Shown in pieces: positions 49,401 through 61,300 of a DNA stretch of 64,000 nucleotides (position 1 is its first letter; the number at the start of each line of letters is the position of its first letter). Position numbers and translations under genes: made by a program. The stretch is from Augochlora pura (Eukaryota; Arthropoda; Insecta; Hymenoptera; Halictidae), in assembly GCF_028453695.1 (NCBI RefSeq), contig NC_135777.1, positions 5,631,714 through 5,695,713 of the forward strand, written 5' to 3'. The notes under the pieces were generated by a model that was not told the origin of the DNA, did no database searches, and saw only the letters and a program-made list of their open reading frames with translations.

Positions 49401-52385
49401 TGTGCGACGCGACGTCGGAGAAACGGCAGTATCAATTCTCGTTTTCCTTGTAACCGTAACAGATATTGTGCTAGCCTACACGTGACCTTTACGTTCGAAG
49501 ACTTATACCCGATTCAGGAATATAACAATGCGATGACACGGAGAACATTTCGAGGTGGCGCGAATAAAAACGTGGGAAAGGCGGAAACTTGATTCTCGAG
49601 CGGCGAGATATGAATCATTAATCACGAGTCTCGATCACGACGTATCGATAAGATCAAGCTTTATTGACAACGCTGCGAATGCCCTCTTTTGTCCAATGGT
49701 TCTTTCAGTCTTTGCCATTGATGGCAAAATATCGGACCGATGGTAAAAGCTGGCACTTAATTCGATGATTTACTCAACACATTATTTCGAATGATTCGTT
49801 TCAGTAAACGTCGAGATAAAATACAACGAAAAAAAGATTCTGTAATCTTGAGATACGGCAAGAAGATATAAGGAAATTGAGAAAAGGAAGATGCACATGA
49901 TTAAATATATTCGCCTTTCCTTCAATTAACCAAAACCACGTTAAATCGTCTAGATTCGCGTCGAGATCAGCAAATGACTCGGCGATACCACAGAAATAGC
50001 GCGACGTTCGCGTGGCCGCGCGAAATGAATGATGGAGGGATCAAGAACGCGCGACGGTATAATCATCGGTGGAAAGGAAAAGGATCGACGGCTGATTAAA
50101 AATCGACAAGGGTTGCTCGTCGCCGGCCTAATCTGAATGGCGAACGCGTCGACCCGCCTTGAGGAAACTCGACGCGGTTGAAACAACTCCAGCGTTACAA
50201 CGATTCCGATAATGGTCGTTTTTTCCCCCCGCGAGATAAGCGAGCCGCTCTTCAGCTTTGTACGCCTCGAACCTTGTGGCACTCGAAACATCGCGCAAAT
50301 CCCAAACTCGGTTTTTCATGACATTTCGCAAAATATTTGCGAAGCTTTCTGCGTGCAGTTGAATTTAATTAAAATTGCGATTCGCGATGGAATCGAATGA
50401 AAATTTCGTATTGAAACACGATAAATCCATAGGTAGTAATAGAGAAGAAAAGCTTAAAAATGTATCTGTTTGTCTCCAAGTTTTGAAAAGTAGTTTGTGA
50501 CAGCGTTATTGGAGAAAAAAGAAACTGAAAATATATTTTCCTGAAACAGCTTTAGCAACAGAAGTGTTAGCACCGCTTGGAAAATTCTCTTGCGGACGAT
50601 TAAAATGTCCTGAGGACGGAGAACACGCATTCTGTTCGGTGGTTTTACGAGTCAATTAACGCTCACGTTAAACACGCGCAAACATCCGAAGAAGCGGTCT
50701 ATTTGTCAGAGAATCAATGGGCGAGTAATAATCCACGAGAGTATCTAAAGTGCGCTAGAACGACAGCTGCTTTATTGCCCGGATTTGTCTACCTGTGCGG
50801 GGTTCGACAAACACCCATAGCGTGACTCATTACCCCCTCAAGATACAACGATGGTGCACATATACCAGGGCTCGAGAACAATTGATTTTCCAAACAGTGA
50901 ATGGGCTACAAATGTTTGCATATTCTCGTGTGATACGGAATTTAGCAAATAAACTATTTTTGAAACCATAATTATATGGTTACAATATATAACCATAATT
51001 ATATATGGAAATAGTATTTCTAATATATGTATGCACATGTATTTCAATAGTAGCTCACAGAATGTAAGTATTTCATTAAAATAATATTTTCTCATAATTT
51101 AAAAAAAATCATGGTGCTCCATTTAAAGATTAGTATACACGACAATATTTGGAAATAGAATTTATATCTACTTTCTACCATATTGTTTAAAATTGTCATC
51201 AGCTCTGATATATGCATACAGACGAGGTAATACTTGCACCGTTACTTTTAGAAGAAAAGAAGTTTGACCGAGTTCTCGGCGAGCATTCATCGCATTCGTC
51301 GAACTCTGCTTATGAGTAATTAACTCCGCCCTTTAGGGTTCCACGGATCTCACTACCTGCTAACATTTCTCGCTTAGGAACAATGATTATCCTCTGCGAA
51401 ACAGGTATTAATTGCCCTTTTCTTTCGTTTCGGAAAGTATTATTCAGAAAATAAAATCAAAATCGTATTCTCGGCTTTACGACATCTATCCCTCTTTCCG
51501 GATACGATTATAACCGCGTCCCCGCAATGTCATAGAATTTTCCCGGTCATGTACATCGCTTTTGTTTACGGGGAGCATAGAAATTTCCATCGGAGAAACA
51601 TTTTGGTACAGTTAAATGCTGGTTTCTTGTAATTTACGCGCAACTGTGCTTCACGCGGTAAATTCGAATATTATTTACACGATATTTTTGATACACAGCA
51701 TCAATTTACGCGGGTTCGTATTTACGCAGGTTGTATTGACACAGTCAATAAATCCTTATAAATATTTGGTATTGTAAAAGACCTGAACAAATTCCAAGTA
51801 ACTCAAACAACATTATTGGAAATACCACTTCAAATATCGTGTTATCCGATTTTATAATTACTTGAAATAGCCGTGTGTATCGCGATTCGCAATATGAAAC
51901 TAATTAAATTTGATTCGAAAGACCGAATAAAGATATTTTTCGAATCAAATTTGATTTGAAGAACCGATTTGAAACAATGAACGAATCAAATATTCTTATG
52001 AGAATCGAATCGAAATATATATTTTTCGAATGAAATTTGATCGGAATTGTTTGACTATTACCGAACTCTGGTTTTGTAGGAAATCATCGCGTTCATACCT
52101 CTATTGAGCCTGTCCTCGTAATGATCAGAAACTGGATCGCTGGAGTCCCTGACGTCTAGGCTGTGGATGGCCTTGGTCAAGCCGTAGCAGGCCGAACCGT
52201 ACTTCTTTTCCTCGGCGACGATCGTCTCCTCGACGGTGGTCTCGACGTCGCTACAGTCTTCGAAGTAGCCGCTCTCGTGTTCCGGATTCTTCATGGTGCC
52301 AGTGGACTCGCAACTTTCCAGCATGTCAGAGATACCCTTGGTGTCTCCTTGTTGCCTCTGCTCGCCACCCTCACTGCATAACGTC
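26386..52385 (-). CDS. JIL-1: MSK/JIL-1-type dual-kinase protein (ribosomal protein S6 kinase alpha-5 family), six visible exons
   Basis: Joined exons (52385-52099, 32348-32274, 31684-31466, 30448-30333, 29334-29134, 28329-26386) give one open frame; from the in-frame ATG at 52324 the product is 926 aa (human MSK1 is 802). Seen: an N-terminal AGC kinase with GTGAYGKVF (about 98-106), Lys123, YRDIK Asp219, DFG 237 and loop Ser257 in AYSFCGTIEYMAPE; an AGC tail with turn-motif SP at 409 and GYSYVAPS Ser425; a second, CaMK-type kinase with Lys507, HRDLKPEN Asp591, DFG 612 and a TP loop Thr627; then LAQRRKLHKRS, which matches the MSK MAP-kinase docking/NLS region, and a Ser-rich basic tail. Ser257, Ser409, Ser425 and Thr627 align with MSK1 S212, S360, S376 and T581. 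Family knowledge: a nuclear kinase for histone H3 and CREB in vertebrates, and the H3S10 kinase JIL-1 in flies. All catalytic residues are intact. The true start is uncertain because the most 5' exon opens at a good acceptor and may have an upstream partner. Confidence 0.93.
29134..29334 (-). CDS. JIL-1: JIL-1/MSK exon: catalytic and activation loop of N-terminal kinase
   Basis: 67 codons in phase 0, acceptor TTGTAG at 29340-29335, donor GTGAGT at 29133-29128. It encodes LGIIYRDIKLEN, TDFGLSKEF and AYSFCGTIEYMAPE. The exon ends ...GHDF and joins the last exon to give GHDFAVDWW, as in MSK proteins. The Asp of YRDIK and the DFG are present, so kinase 1 should be active. Confidence 0.94.
29435..29633. 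mobile_element. TTAA-type MITE-like element in a JIL-1/MSK intron
   Basis: The left end CACTTAACGAACGGTG after TTAA (29431-29434) is matched, inverted, by CACATAACGGACGGGTC next to a decayed TCAA on the right. It is about 199 bp and AT-rich inside. It lies in the intron between the exons at 29334 and 30333. Confidence 0.5.
30333..30448 (-). CDS. JIL-1: JIL-1/MSK exon: N-lobe/C-lobe junction of AGC kinase
   Basis: Acceptor TTCCAG, donor GTAAAC at 30332-30327. After a split Asp codon it reads YVSGGELFTHLYQRE and ends LALEHLHK, matching MSK1 YINGGELFTHLSQRE and LALEHLHK. It joins in phase 0 to LGIIYRDIK. Confidence 0.93.
31466..31684 (-). CDS. JIL-1: JIL-1/MSK exon: glycine loop end, VAIK lysine and helix C
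   Basis: Acceptor GCGCAG at 31690-31685, donor GTAAAA at 31465. It encodes AYGKVFLVRKRTG, YAMKVLKKAFIV, TTEHTKTERQVLE and LHYAFQTDAKLHLIL, almost residue for residue the MSK1 N-lobe. Both ends are split codons whose bases fit the neighbouring exons (G|CT for Ala, G|AT for Asp). Confidence 0.95.
32274..32348 (-). CDS. JIL-1: JIL-1/MSK exon: start of AGC kinase domain
   Basis: A 75-nt exon with acceptor GTTACAG and donor GTACGT. It encodes NLADSGGQRVDMTHF and then DLLKVLGTG, the first strand and glycine loop. The split codons are G|TG (Val) upstream and G|CT (Ala) downstream. The upstream phase matches the exon 19.75 kb away at 52099. Confidence 0.92.
32871..32899 (+). repeat. (GGGTC)n pentamer, G-quadruplex-type
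   Basis: GGGTA followed by four GGGTC and GGGG puts at least six GGG runs two bases apart on the plus strand. It lies in the JIL-1/MSK intron about 520 bp upstream (in transcript sense) of the 32348 exon. Confidence 0.85.
34002..34034. repeat. Perfect 14-bp inverted repeat, 5-base loop
   Basis: TAATAATATATCTC and its inverse flank ACGTA. Isolated, AT-rich, in the JIL-1/MSK intron. Confidence 0.75.
34530..34845. repeat. Diverged tandem duplication, period 184
   Basis: GATTACTAT at 34588 and 34772 anchors two related segments: ACGGTA before it, then GA.TGAC.AAT, CTTTC.TTT.TTTTT, GGTAC.AT and GCATTT. About 120 bp of each copy can be aligned by eye with perhaps a fifth of bases changed. It lies in the large JIL-1/MSK intron. 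Confidence 0.7.
35415..35981. mobile_element. Non-autonomous hAT-type element with 8-bp target duplication ATTTAAAC
   Basis: The left end CAGTGTTTCTCAACCT and the right end (reverse complement) CAGTGATGCTCAACCT are hAT-like terminal inverted repeats. The 8 bases ATTTAAAC flank the element on both sides (35407-35414 and 35982-35989), the hAT signature length. The 567-bp interior has no open frame of note. The right end is a GC palindrome built on GGGCGATATCGCCC. The element lies in the 19.75-kb intron of the JIL-1/MSK gene. Confidence 0.9.
36207..36250. repeat. (GA)n microsatellite
   Basis: GA-rich tract broken by AAA and GGG; intronic in JIL-1/MSK. Confidence 0.9.
41080..41380. repeat. Two (GA)n runs flanking a 250-bp AT-rich insert
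   Basis: (GA)n at 41080-41101 and 41356-41380. The DNA between begins near GATATAGAAGGTGTCCCGC, which resembles a mariner terminus, so a TE fragment may have split one microsatellite. No matching right end was found. Confidence 0.6.
42001..42125. repeat. Degenerate GTAATTGAATTACAATG repeat
   Basis: AATTGAATTGCAATG, GAATTGCAACGTAATTG and AATTACAATGTAATTG recur imperfectly and end near ACTCTACGT. A related tract is at 46310-46410. Intronic. Confidence 0.65.
42845..43180. repeat. Degenerate ATTCGAATAA / TTCGCGAATA repeat block
   Basis: At least a dozen near-palindromic 10-mers of this form are packed into about 330 bp of the JIL-1/MSK intron. Confidence 0.65.
43450..43490. repeat. (GA)n microsatellite
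   Basis: GA tract running into GGAGGGAGGAGGGGG. Confidence 0.92.
44586..44760 (-). other. Possible small exon with hydrophobic N-terminus, unassigned
   Basis: The minus-strand frame has MRIENAILLMTLPISVLVDW, signal-peptide-like, then a basic stretch ending ...SAKCPSSK and a good donor AAG|GTGAGC at 44585. No partner exon was found. It lies in the JIL-1/MSK intron on the same strand. Confidence 0.15.
46200..46410. repeat. Degenerate TGTAATTGAA/TTACAATT repeat, relative of 42001-42125
   Basis: AATGTAATTG, AATGTAATCG, AACGTAATTG and ATTGTAATGTAAG recur and again end at GAACTCTACGT. The shared ending suggests one dispersed family. Confidence 0.6.
47851..47882. repeat. (ATT)n trinucleotide run
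   Basis: About ten ATT/TTA triplets with one ATC; intronic. Confidence 0.85.
51900..52040. repeat. Degenerate TTTTTCGAATCAAATTTGAT repeat
   Basis: Imperfect copies at about 51905, 51945, 51985 and 52020, just downstream (transcript sense) of the 52099 exon donor. Confidence 0.6.
52099..52385 (-). CDS. JIL-1: JIL-1/MSK N-terminal exon (acidic, non-kinase)
   Basis: The frame contains MLESCESTG, ESGYFEDCSDVET and LTKAIHSLDVRDSS, ends ...DRLNR plus one base, and has donor GTATGA at 52098-52093. Phase 1 fits the next exon (G|TG Val). The N-terminus is acidic and unstructured-looking, as expected ahead of the kinase. Two acceptors are possible (exon start 52385 after TTCAG, or 52373 after TGCAG), or translation starts at ATG 52324. 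An in-frame TAG lies upstream, so any extra coding sequence must come by splicing. The link to the distant kinase exons is inferred from phase, strand and sequence character. Confidence 0.72.
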
Positions 52386-55300
52386 CTGAACGACAATGAC
52401 GAACCTGGTTCAACCGAACAACCGACTACGCATCGTCGTCTTCGATGTAAACATCGACTCGGGCGCCGCCTTCGCCGGCACCGGTCAGCAATTCGGTTCC
52501 TTTAACGACACCTTCTTGTCGATCCTTCGACACAAATAACAATTCTGCTAAGTATCTTACCGTTTTCTCCGAATTCTCGGCTGTGCCGAATTTTTGTTTT
52601 TTAATCGATCGTTGCGATCCACTTCCGATCGGAGAAATTGGATTCGCACGACTGCGAATTAGAGAGATCGACCGTTTTGGCGATATATTGTACAGAATTT
52701 CATGTTTGTTTTTTTTTCTCGACCGCGCCGGACACCTTTCTGAGACGCTTGTTGCAAACAGAACGGAGAAATATTATGGATATATTACCGAGAAGAATTG
52801 GGAAACCTTACACGTCGTAAATATTTCAATAGAATTTCATAATTTGACAAATATACGTTAAAGAGAATAATTAACTATATATAATATTATATATATATAA
52901 TTACTATATAAAGAGAATAAAAAACAAAACAGAAAAATAAAATTAATATCTTCGTCGATACAATATTTTAAATTTGCGTCTATGTTTCTTAAGTTTTGTC
53001 GACAAGTGTGATTACTTATGCGAACTCCGAACATCGGAACCATCGATATCTGAATTCTTTATCGTCTAAACACGTTCCAGGATCGAACTTTGATCTTTAA
53101 TGTATAGGACGCTTCGCAAGACTTAAACCTAGCTACAAGGTCTATCTTAAAGGCTGAATTTTCAAGATCCAGTTAATAGAATTAACGTTGCCATGCGTTT
53201 CTTAAATAACAAAATTAGTTTCCGCATTTTATAGGAAATGGCAAACAAGTCATTTTGACCAACCTTGGTAGATCTGGTGTTAAAACAGCGAAACATCCAT
53301 CCTGTACAATGCAAATTGCCGAGGATTTAGCGATTCCTTGTCCGTTAAATGTTAACATTCTGTGATTCGACTGCGCGGGTTCACTCGGCGGTGCCAGTAA
53401 ATTGCCAAACAGCGCGGCGCAGAAGATGGTGCAACAATCGCGGGGAACCACTCTCGACGCGGCATGACTCTTCGAAAACAGAGTTTTCGTTTCGACTGGC
53501 CTGAGACTTACGATTTCGCGAGCAAACACCAGGAGATCCACGCTCTTCCACGCAGCGACGGGGTCGTAAACAATGCGCTCTATCAGCGATAAAGTTGCTG
53601 GGAACGCAAACCGGAGGAAAAAAAACTCGCGTCACGCGGTATTATTTCGGAAAATATGAAACTCCATAGACCGTTGCTGCACAGTGGTCTGGGAATTCGC
53701 TTTCTGCGGCTGAAATTATTTCAGCGTTGCGACTCGACGCCACCGGCCAAAATATTTAACATTACATTTAAAACGTCGAACAATATCTATAAAAAAAATA
53801 AATCTCGTTGCAAGCTTTAATATTCTAATTTCTAGAAAAATTTTTTGTTGCTCCAACTGTTGGACACATTTTTTTGTCAGATCATCAATAACGTCTGTAT
53901 AAATCTAGTCAAATATAATATAATTTTAATTATATTTAATGTAATGTAAGTTCCAAAGAGTTATGATTACGTATGAATTAGAACGAAAGCCTTATGGAAG
54001 CATAAAAGTTGAAGTATCGAATTTTAACCACAAATTACAGTCTGCCAGACCACTGTGTTGTGTGCGTCCGACGATAAACAATTCCCTAAACGTTGTAACC
54101 ACCGTCCCGTCACCAGTTTCGCCGGTTGGTAACGCCAGAAATCGCCGTTCCAAATATATGAGTAATGCAGGCGTGGGGAAAGGTACCGTTCGCTGACAAT
54201 GACTGTCGAATCAAATTGGAATTCTACGGCAGAATACTTTCATCGGCCACGTGTCCGTTTCTAACGTGTTCGAAACCACGAAGATCATAGGTACCACTTT
54301 CTTGTTTAAAATACCAGTGATCTTTCAATGATCCTGCGCAATCTGATGCAACAACGTGGAGTTGTAAGAGATGCTAGTTCACTGTACAATGTCAATAATA
54401 ATTCTTTCCAATTTCGATATTACTTGGATCTGTGACGAAAATTGACTTAAAAAAAGAAAAATTAAAATTACATTGTTCAACTATTAGCCGCAACAAAGAA
54501 AGCCATTAAGCTTTCATTAGAAATATCTATATTTAAACTGCACGTTCAAAAGTTCAATTTGAACAAAGCAATCTGTGGGAAACGTTCTACAATCAGCAAA
54601 CGAATACAAACTATGATTCATAACAGTTATTTTGGCCGAAAGAAAGAAAGGGTAAGAAACGGAGATTTCTTGCGTTACGAACCGACGAAGAACACATTCT
54701 TTACCCAGGAGTTCGAATTCCATCGTCAGTTTTTGTTCCGGGTCTAAATCTTTTGGTTCGACCACGACGTTTACGTAAAACCGATCGTGTTTTCCACGTA
54801 TCGTTATAGTCCGGTGTGTGTCGTTCGTCGGCAGATAAAGACCGTTCGATAAGGCGGAGGCGTTTCTATTTGGTTTGTTCTCCCTCTAATATCTAATACA
54901 CCACGTACGGAGAACGTAGCTCTTGAAAACCGGATAACCGGACGCACCGAGCCCGAACGATTAGTATCCGGGTAATACGGTTACGATTATCTCAATGTAT
55001 ACAGGTTCCCCAGTTCCTGGGAGCGATTAGCGGCTGGATGGACGCAGGTAATACCGTTCGCGTGGCGGCTTTGCCAACGGTTTCCGTGCGCTGAATTACA
55101 TGTCGTCTCTAATAATATAATTAATACGGAAAGTTGGCTGCAGAAAAAGAATGTCATTACGGTACCGGACCGGTGTAATTTTCGGTCTAATGGACGGACA
55201 CGATACAGTGCCTGTCGATAATCTCTGCTGTTACCGCGATCGGTCTAGTACGAAACGCCGATGACTATACGCTTAGAAAATATCGCGTTCCTGCTTGTAG

Positions 55301-58300
55301 TTACTTACTATGATGTAACAATGATCTCGCTGTGCTCGCGAGGAAAATCTTCACGATATACTTTCTGATTAGGTTTTAGTCGTGGAACGTGCTGAATCCG
55401 TTTGTGTTACAATAGTTCAAAATAGTCGTAGTATACTTCACACATTAATATACGATTATTAGACTATAACTGCAGTAACTTGCATCATTTTCAAAGAGAT
55501 TGCAAATACTATTTTGGCTGAAAGAGAAAAGACACTCTCATGTAATTTATCCGCAGCCTAGTAATGAGAACGGAGCAAACTTATATATTCTGATAATTGT
55601 GACTGTGAATTAATCTATGGTCCTACTGTACAATATAAAGCTACTACTGTAAAGACTATGCAAAGCTCAAATGAGGAAGTCATATTTACAGTTATGACCG
55701 TAAGGCATCGATTGCGACCTACGATCCAATGCAAAGCTGAGGACACTATTTATAGATGCGATCATTAAATTCTAACTATCCTACAATGTTGTGACAGCGA
55801 AGTCATATTATTGACCACAGGTTTATCTAACTGTCTGGCAAAAGGTTAACTTAATTTTTTATAAGCACAACTCTAGATCCACCATACGGTTGAATTATAG
55901 CGATCTACGGTGCCAGACCATATGGCTACGATGCTATTGTTATAACTACGCCAAATTTGGACGATAGACGTGTAAACCTGACTAGCACGGTCACAAATAT
56001 TTTTCAATTATAAGGTCAGAAAGACATGTCATAATTCCAGCTCGATGCAGCGACGTCATTGTAAATCGGATACTTATAGTTACACCCACTGATTTTTAAT
56101 AACAACGCGCATTCTCGCGCATTATACAATGGTGCGCATGATTATAAACTTGAAATAACTTTTACATTACCAGCAATATCTAAGCAAAAATTTAACAAAA
56201 TATATTTGTATTTCTTATTATTTACGATATTATCTATTTTCTATTATTTTTAATACAGAAATATACAAATATGAAATTTTATTCTGCTTTATTATTACGA
56301 GAAAAATACTCTGCAGTTCCGACCTTACCTTCGCGATAGGCTTGCATCAATATTGGCGATAAATTTGTTAGCATATTTTCCCTGTAAAATGAGGGCTCCT
56401 GATTGCGCTTGGGTTAGCCGACAGAGTGAGAACCTCTGCGCGATGCTGGAATCGGTGACTAAATCCTCCGTCAACATTCATCGAAATATCTCCGGTTGGT
56501 TTGTTTAAAAACGCGTGTCGCGCTGGCTCTTCGAAAGTCGATGCCGAAAGAACATAGCCGAGAGAAACAACGGACGGCTAAAGATCAACGCGTGTAAGCC
56601 GGTTGCAACACGAAATAGGGAAGGTGACCTTGATGCAGCCGCGGCTAATACTATAAAAAAACCGCTACGATTCCCCGATTCATCGGGCTTCACCCTACGA
56701 ACGCGATTTCCTCGTGTCTTCGATAAATCGAAACTCTAAACAATCAAGTGGGCATACTCGTCGAGCAAACAACACCGATTAATGGGATTACATGTGTATC
56801 GGCTTAACTGTAACCGTGTTACACATGCTCTACTGCCAACCGAACAATAGACTGATCGATATATATTGTATATATACACAAACGCGCGCGTACTCGCATA
56901 TACATACTATATGTAATTCGTCGAGTATTCGTTAGAGATCGAATGGAATTGAGCGCACGCAACATATTTTCGTTCGATTTTCTCGTGTCTTACGTCGATC
57001 ATTCGCCGTCGTGACGCAATCATTGACGCGGAGAGTCCCAGCAACTTGGTAAGCAACGAATTCTCGCCTGCCCGCCCCGCCTCCCTCCGTCAATATTTCG
57101 TGTCTCTTTTTTTTCTCGCACGCTCACAAAACGCTCGACGTAAAAAGTCCGGGGGTGTCGCAATCCCTTTCTCTGGTTATGCAGTCGTGTTCCAATTCCT
57201 CCGCCGAGTCAGGCAAAAGTGCCGGCCCGAACGAAACGGATTGCCGTCGTTATCCTACTGACACACTTAAGTAGCGTACCTTGTACGGAGAGCACAGCCT
57301 CGGCCTTGGCCACCTTCGCGAATATCCGATTCTGTCTCGCCTCGTTTCGGAAAGAAGCGCGAATAGAAGCACACGGTAACAAACGGGCCGCAGAAGAGGA
57401 TCCGATGGAAAAAGACAACACCAGAAATTTCCTCGTCGCACGATGCCACGTGTTCGGTGAACGACAAAGAAAAAGAGATATCGAGATCACCGTGTGTCCC
57501 TTTCCGTCCGATCGAAACGCCCGAAACGTTGAAGAGTAGGGGAATCGAGAGTGTGTGAGAGAGAGAGCAAGGGCTTCGCGTTGGTATTTATTTTTAAATA
57601 CGCAACAGGACACTGCGGTATTCCCCTTCGACGACGTACGCGGAAGTTTCCACTACGGTGTGCCGTGCTGTGCAAGCCGCCACGAGCATATGGTTTCGCG
57701 GGAGCCGATCACTAATGGGTCTCCACAGTACGTCGGAGATCGGTGCACTTGAAACAACACGACTGCTCAAATATAGGACCGTCGATAGGCTGTATCGGTA
57801 TCCAAGCAGTGTATAGAAAATAACCTATTTTGTAATGATCTACAAAAATGCCTCCTCGCGATGACCCGTTCCACTTTCACTCGACGAAGAACGTTACGTT
57901 GCCACAAACACGGAACGGCGTTCGACGTGTGCACGTAACGAAACGGTCGGAGACACAGGCACGCACGAGGACGTCCGTATACATGCACGCGCAAACACGA
58001 TGTGTGTCTGAACGAATGTACACGCGACGACACGATGGCACGAGGTACCGCGATAACGAGACACGATGCGCACCGGCCAGAGTCTCGAAGTCGACTGACG
58101 AACACCCCCCACTACGAAGCCGACGAGTCACCCTTCACCGGCGACTAACAGCTGATTTGGAAAACACCGAGACCCACCCAGTGACGGACTCACCGAACTA
58201 AGCGCCCGGCTCGTTGCGTAATACCGGTTAATGTTATTCCTCGGCGAGACCACGGAGCCAGATTAACGGAATGCTGGGGCCTACGACTTTAAAGACGTTC

Positions 58301-61300
58301 GCGATTACTTCCGGAATGTATCTCGTTCAACTTTAAACTTTCAGATTTAAAAAGATACATATATCGTATAACAACACTGCTGTTTTGTTTAGGAATGAAA
58401 TATAAAAGCAAATTATCCCTTTCCAACTTCACTAAAACGTCGATAATTATTAACTGTTCCTTCGGTCGATGATTAATTTTTCGTCGATCGATTGATTCAA
58501 CAGTTGACCTTTTCACGATTAATGCATTTATTCGTTTTCATCAATCATTGCATCAAATACAAAATTCTAATCGATTGATGCACGACACTGTATAACCTGT
58601 TAACCAGCTAGCTGTTGCAATCTCTATGAGCAACGTGAAAATTATTGTAAGTATATCTTATATGTTCGATTTTCTTTATATTTTATTTAAACGCAACATT
58701 TTTATGAAAGACATCTAGAAATATATAAATGGCAATATTTTCGAGTATACTAGTTAAAAACAGCTAATTGGTTGACAGTATACCAATAGATACAAAGCCA
58801 TGTATTTCACGTAATAATGAATGCAAGTATTAAAATGTTCCAAGAACAATTTCTTACTAAGAATATATTACAATTGTATCACTTTAATAATTTCGTCACT
58901 AAAATAAGGTTGACACAGCAGTCAACATGATACCGATGTCATACCGTATTGCATCGAAATGCTTGCCAGGGTTCCCCGAAAAGGCGTCAGTCACGAAAAG
59001 TTCAATAAATTCATACAACTACAAATTATTGATTGAAATCCTTCGTTCAATTAATGTACGCAATGTACGTAACACATTAAAAATTTTGAATGCTATGCGA
59101 CGGAAAGAATTGGTCGCGTTGCGTGAATCCGTAGATCATGAAACCTGTTCCCCTACCATGTGTTGTTACTTAAGAGGCCAGAGATAATGTTGGTTCGTGT
59201 CCCGAGGAGAAGGAAAGTGTTGTAGTTGGACTACATCGAAAAGAAATTCCAAGTGGAAGCATGTGTCTTCAGGGAGCACGAGCGATGTTTGTGATTCACG
59301 ATATATGTATATGTACACCTACAAGAGTCGTATCGTTCGTGTATTACAACACGCCAGTAATTGATATAGATACTCATCGACGGAAGAGCGAATAGAATAA
59401 TGTCTATTGTAATGCGGGATATATACTTGAGAGAAGTAGAGAGATGTTGGCCAGTAATCGCATTCGAATCGCGCATAGGAAAAAACAGTATCGATCGTCG
59501 ATAAACAGAACGTCGATTCGATCGATAAAGCCATACTTCATTACTTATTGGATACACTGCGTATAAACACCTACTGTAAACGATTCAACCTGTTTCTATC
59601 ATAAAATCTTCATGTGTAAATGGCAAGAATTATCGATACTACGATGTACCACGTATTCGAAATGCAATTATTCGTGAATTGTTTTTGCTTTCTATTTGTT
59701 GTTACAGGAAATCTCATAAATTAGATAGACAACGCAATTGAAATCGATCGCCTACGACTATATAATTTGAACGTCGAGTTGAATATCTAGATATTAAAAC
59801 GACCACGAATTCTATTTCCTTAAACTGGTATTGAATATTTCATAACTATTACGCAACGATCGTGGTACACTTCTTTTAGAAGCATCCAACAGACACAGTG
59901 CTTGCTTACATTATTTGTGATGCCCTAATTCCTTTAGCTTGAAATAAGTTTTGAAATTTATAAAGATTTTCATCTTATTTTGCAATTTAAATGGTCAATT
60001 AGAGTGCACAGGTTATATATTCAATGGATAAATGTTAAGTAATCTATGAAAATATGCTTTGGTTGAAATTATTGAAGGAAAAAGCAGATGAATGAGAAAA
60101 TGTGACTGATGCGTAAGACATATTGCCCATGTGTCTAATTATAAATGTCAGCAAGATTATGTTAAAAATGTGGCTGTGGACAAAAGCTGACAAACAATTC
60201 ACAACCATGGCTGCATGGTTATTCGCTTTAATGGCCAATCTCTACTTGTAAGTAACCTGTACTTGTAAGTACATGTTGACCATTTTAGATGTAGTAAATA
60301 GTTTGCGCACAGATTCCTTATTTTCTGCTAGCAATGCTACAGACTCAATGTCATTACACTCTAGCCAGAATATTTTGAGCAAATGGTGCACATATGGCTT
60401 GTTCGGAAGGTATTGACGCATTATGTTACAACCATTTTATTTGAAGAGTCATTAGAAATAGAACAAGAGACCGAAACAAATACACGAGGTGCTTCGGGTC
60501 AATGTTAGGTCAGTCACAATATATAGAAATGATTTAAAAATAACTTGATACACTTGATGCACATTATACCACGCCAAGTAATCTCCAACCATTCAAGAAA
60601 CTCAGGATTGATAAAAAAAAGAATGCTTTTCAGAGGAAAATAAGGTTTCAGTAGAAATGCAGCCTTTCAATGAATAATTTACAGATGATTGGGAAACATT
60701 GATTAAAATTAATGACAGAGGAAACTACGATTTTAAAATCAGACAGTAGAATTTCTTCTACAGAAAGAAAACATCATACTTTCAAAATAGCTGTATATAC
60801 AGGTTCTGACGGGTTTCTCTAAAAAATCGTCGAAGGTCAAATTCCTTCGGCTAACCATTTTCACGTCGCCGATGGAATGACAAGCGACGATTTCGAATAC
60901 ATTTACGATTCGGTGTATCGAACTTTAGCGTGCGTGCATGGAACTGTTATCGATGCAACAACTACGTTCATGATTTCAAATGAAAATAGGCACGTTATCG
61001 ATATCGTTCGGCGACAAGCTGCGTTATCGGAAACGAAGATAAACTGGCTATATCTCCTATGACAATCGCGAATTGGAACGTATAAGAAACATAATGCAAC
61101 ATACCAAATGTCAAGACATGGGTGACCGTCTGCTCCGTGCTGGTATTCTCAAGGATTTCCAAGGGTGGGGGTGGTGGCGGTGGAAGTGGTGGATGCATGG
61201 CGTTCTCCATACCCCTCTTGATCATCAAAATTGGTTGTCACTGACGATGATCTTCGGTTTCCTTTGTTTTATTTTATTCAAAGCGAACACATTTCGCAGA

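Larger units (their letters stand above)
32349..52098 (-). other. JIL-1: 19.75-kb intron of JIL-1/MSK
   Basis: No convincing exon was found inside. The intron contains the hAT-type element, the 184-bp duplication, GA microsatellites, GGGTC pentamers and several degenerate AT repeats. CpG-rich patches at 34.9-35.3, 37.8-38.4 and 42.2-42.8 kb could be regulatory, but nothing proves it. Confidence 0.6.

Noticed and set aside
57848..58201. 117-aa Arg/Thr-rich ORF
   Set aside because: Reads as chance in CpG-rich DNA, with overlapping ORFs on the other strand; the region may instead be a promoter.
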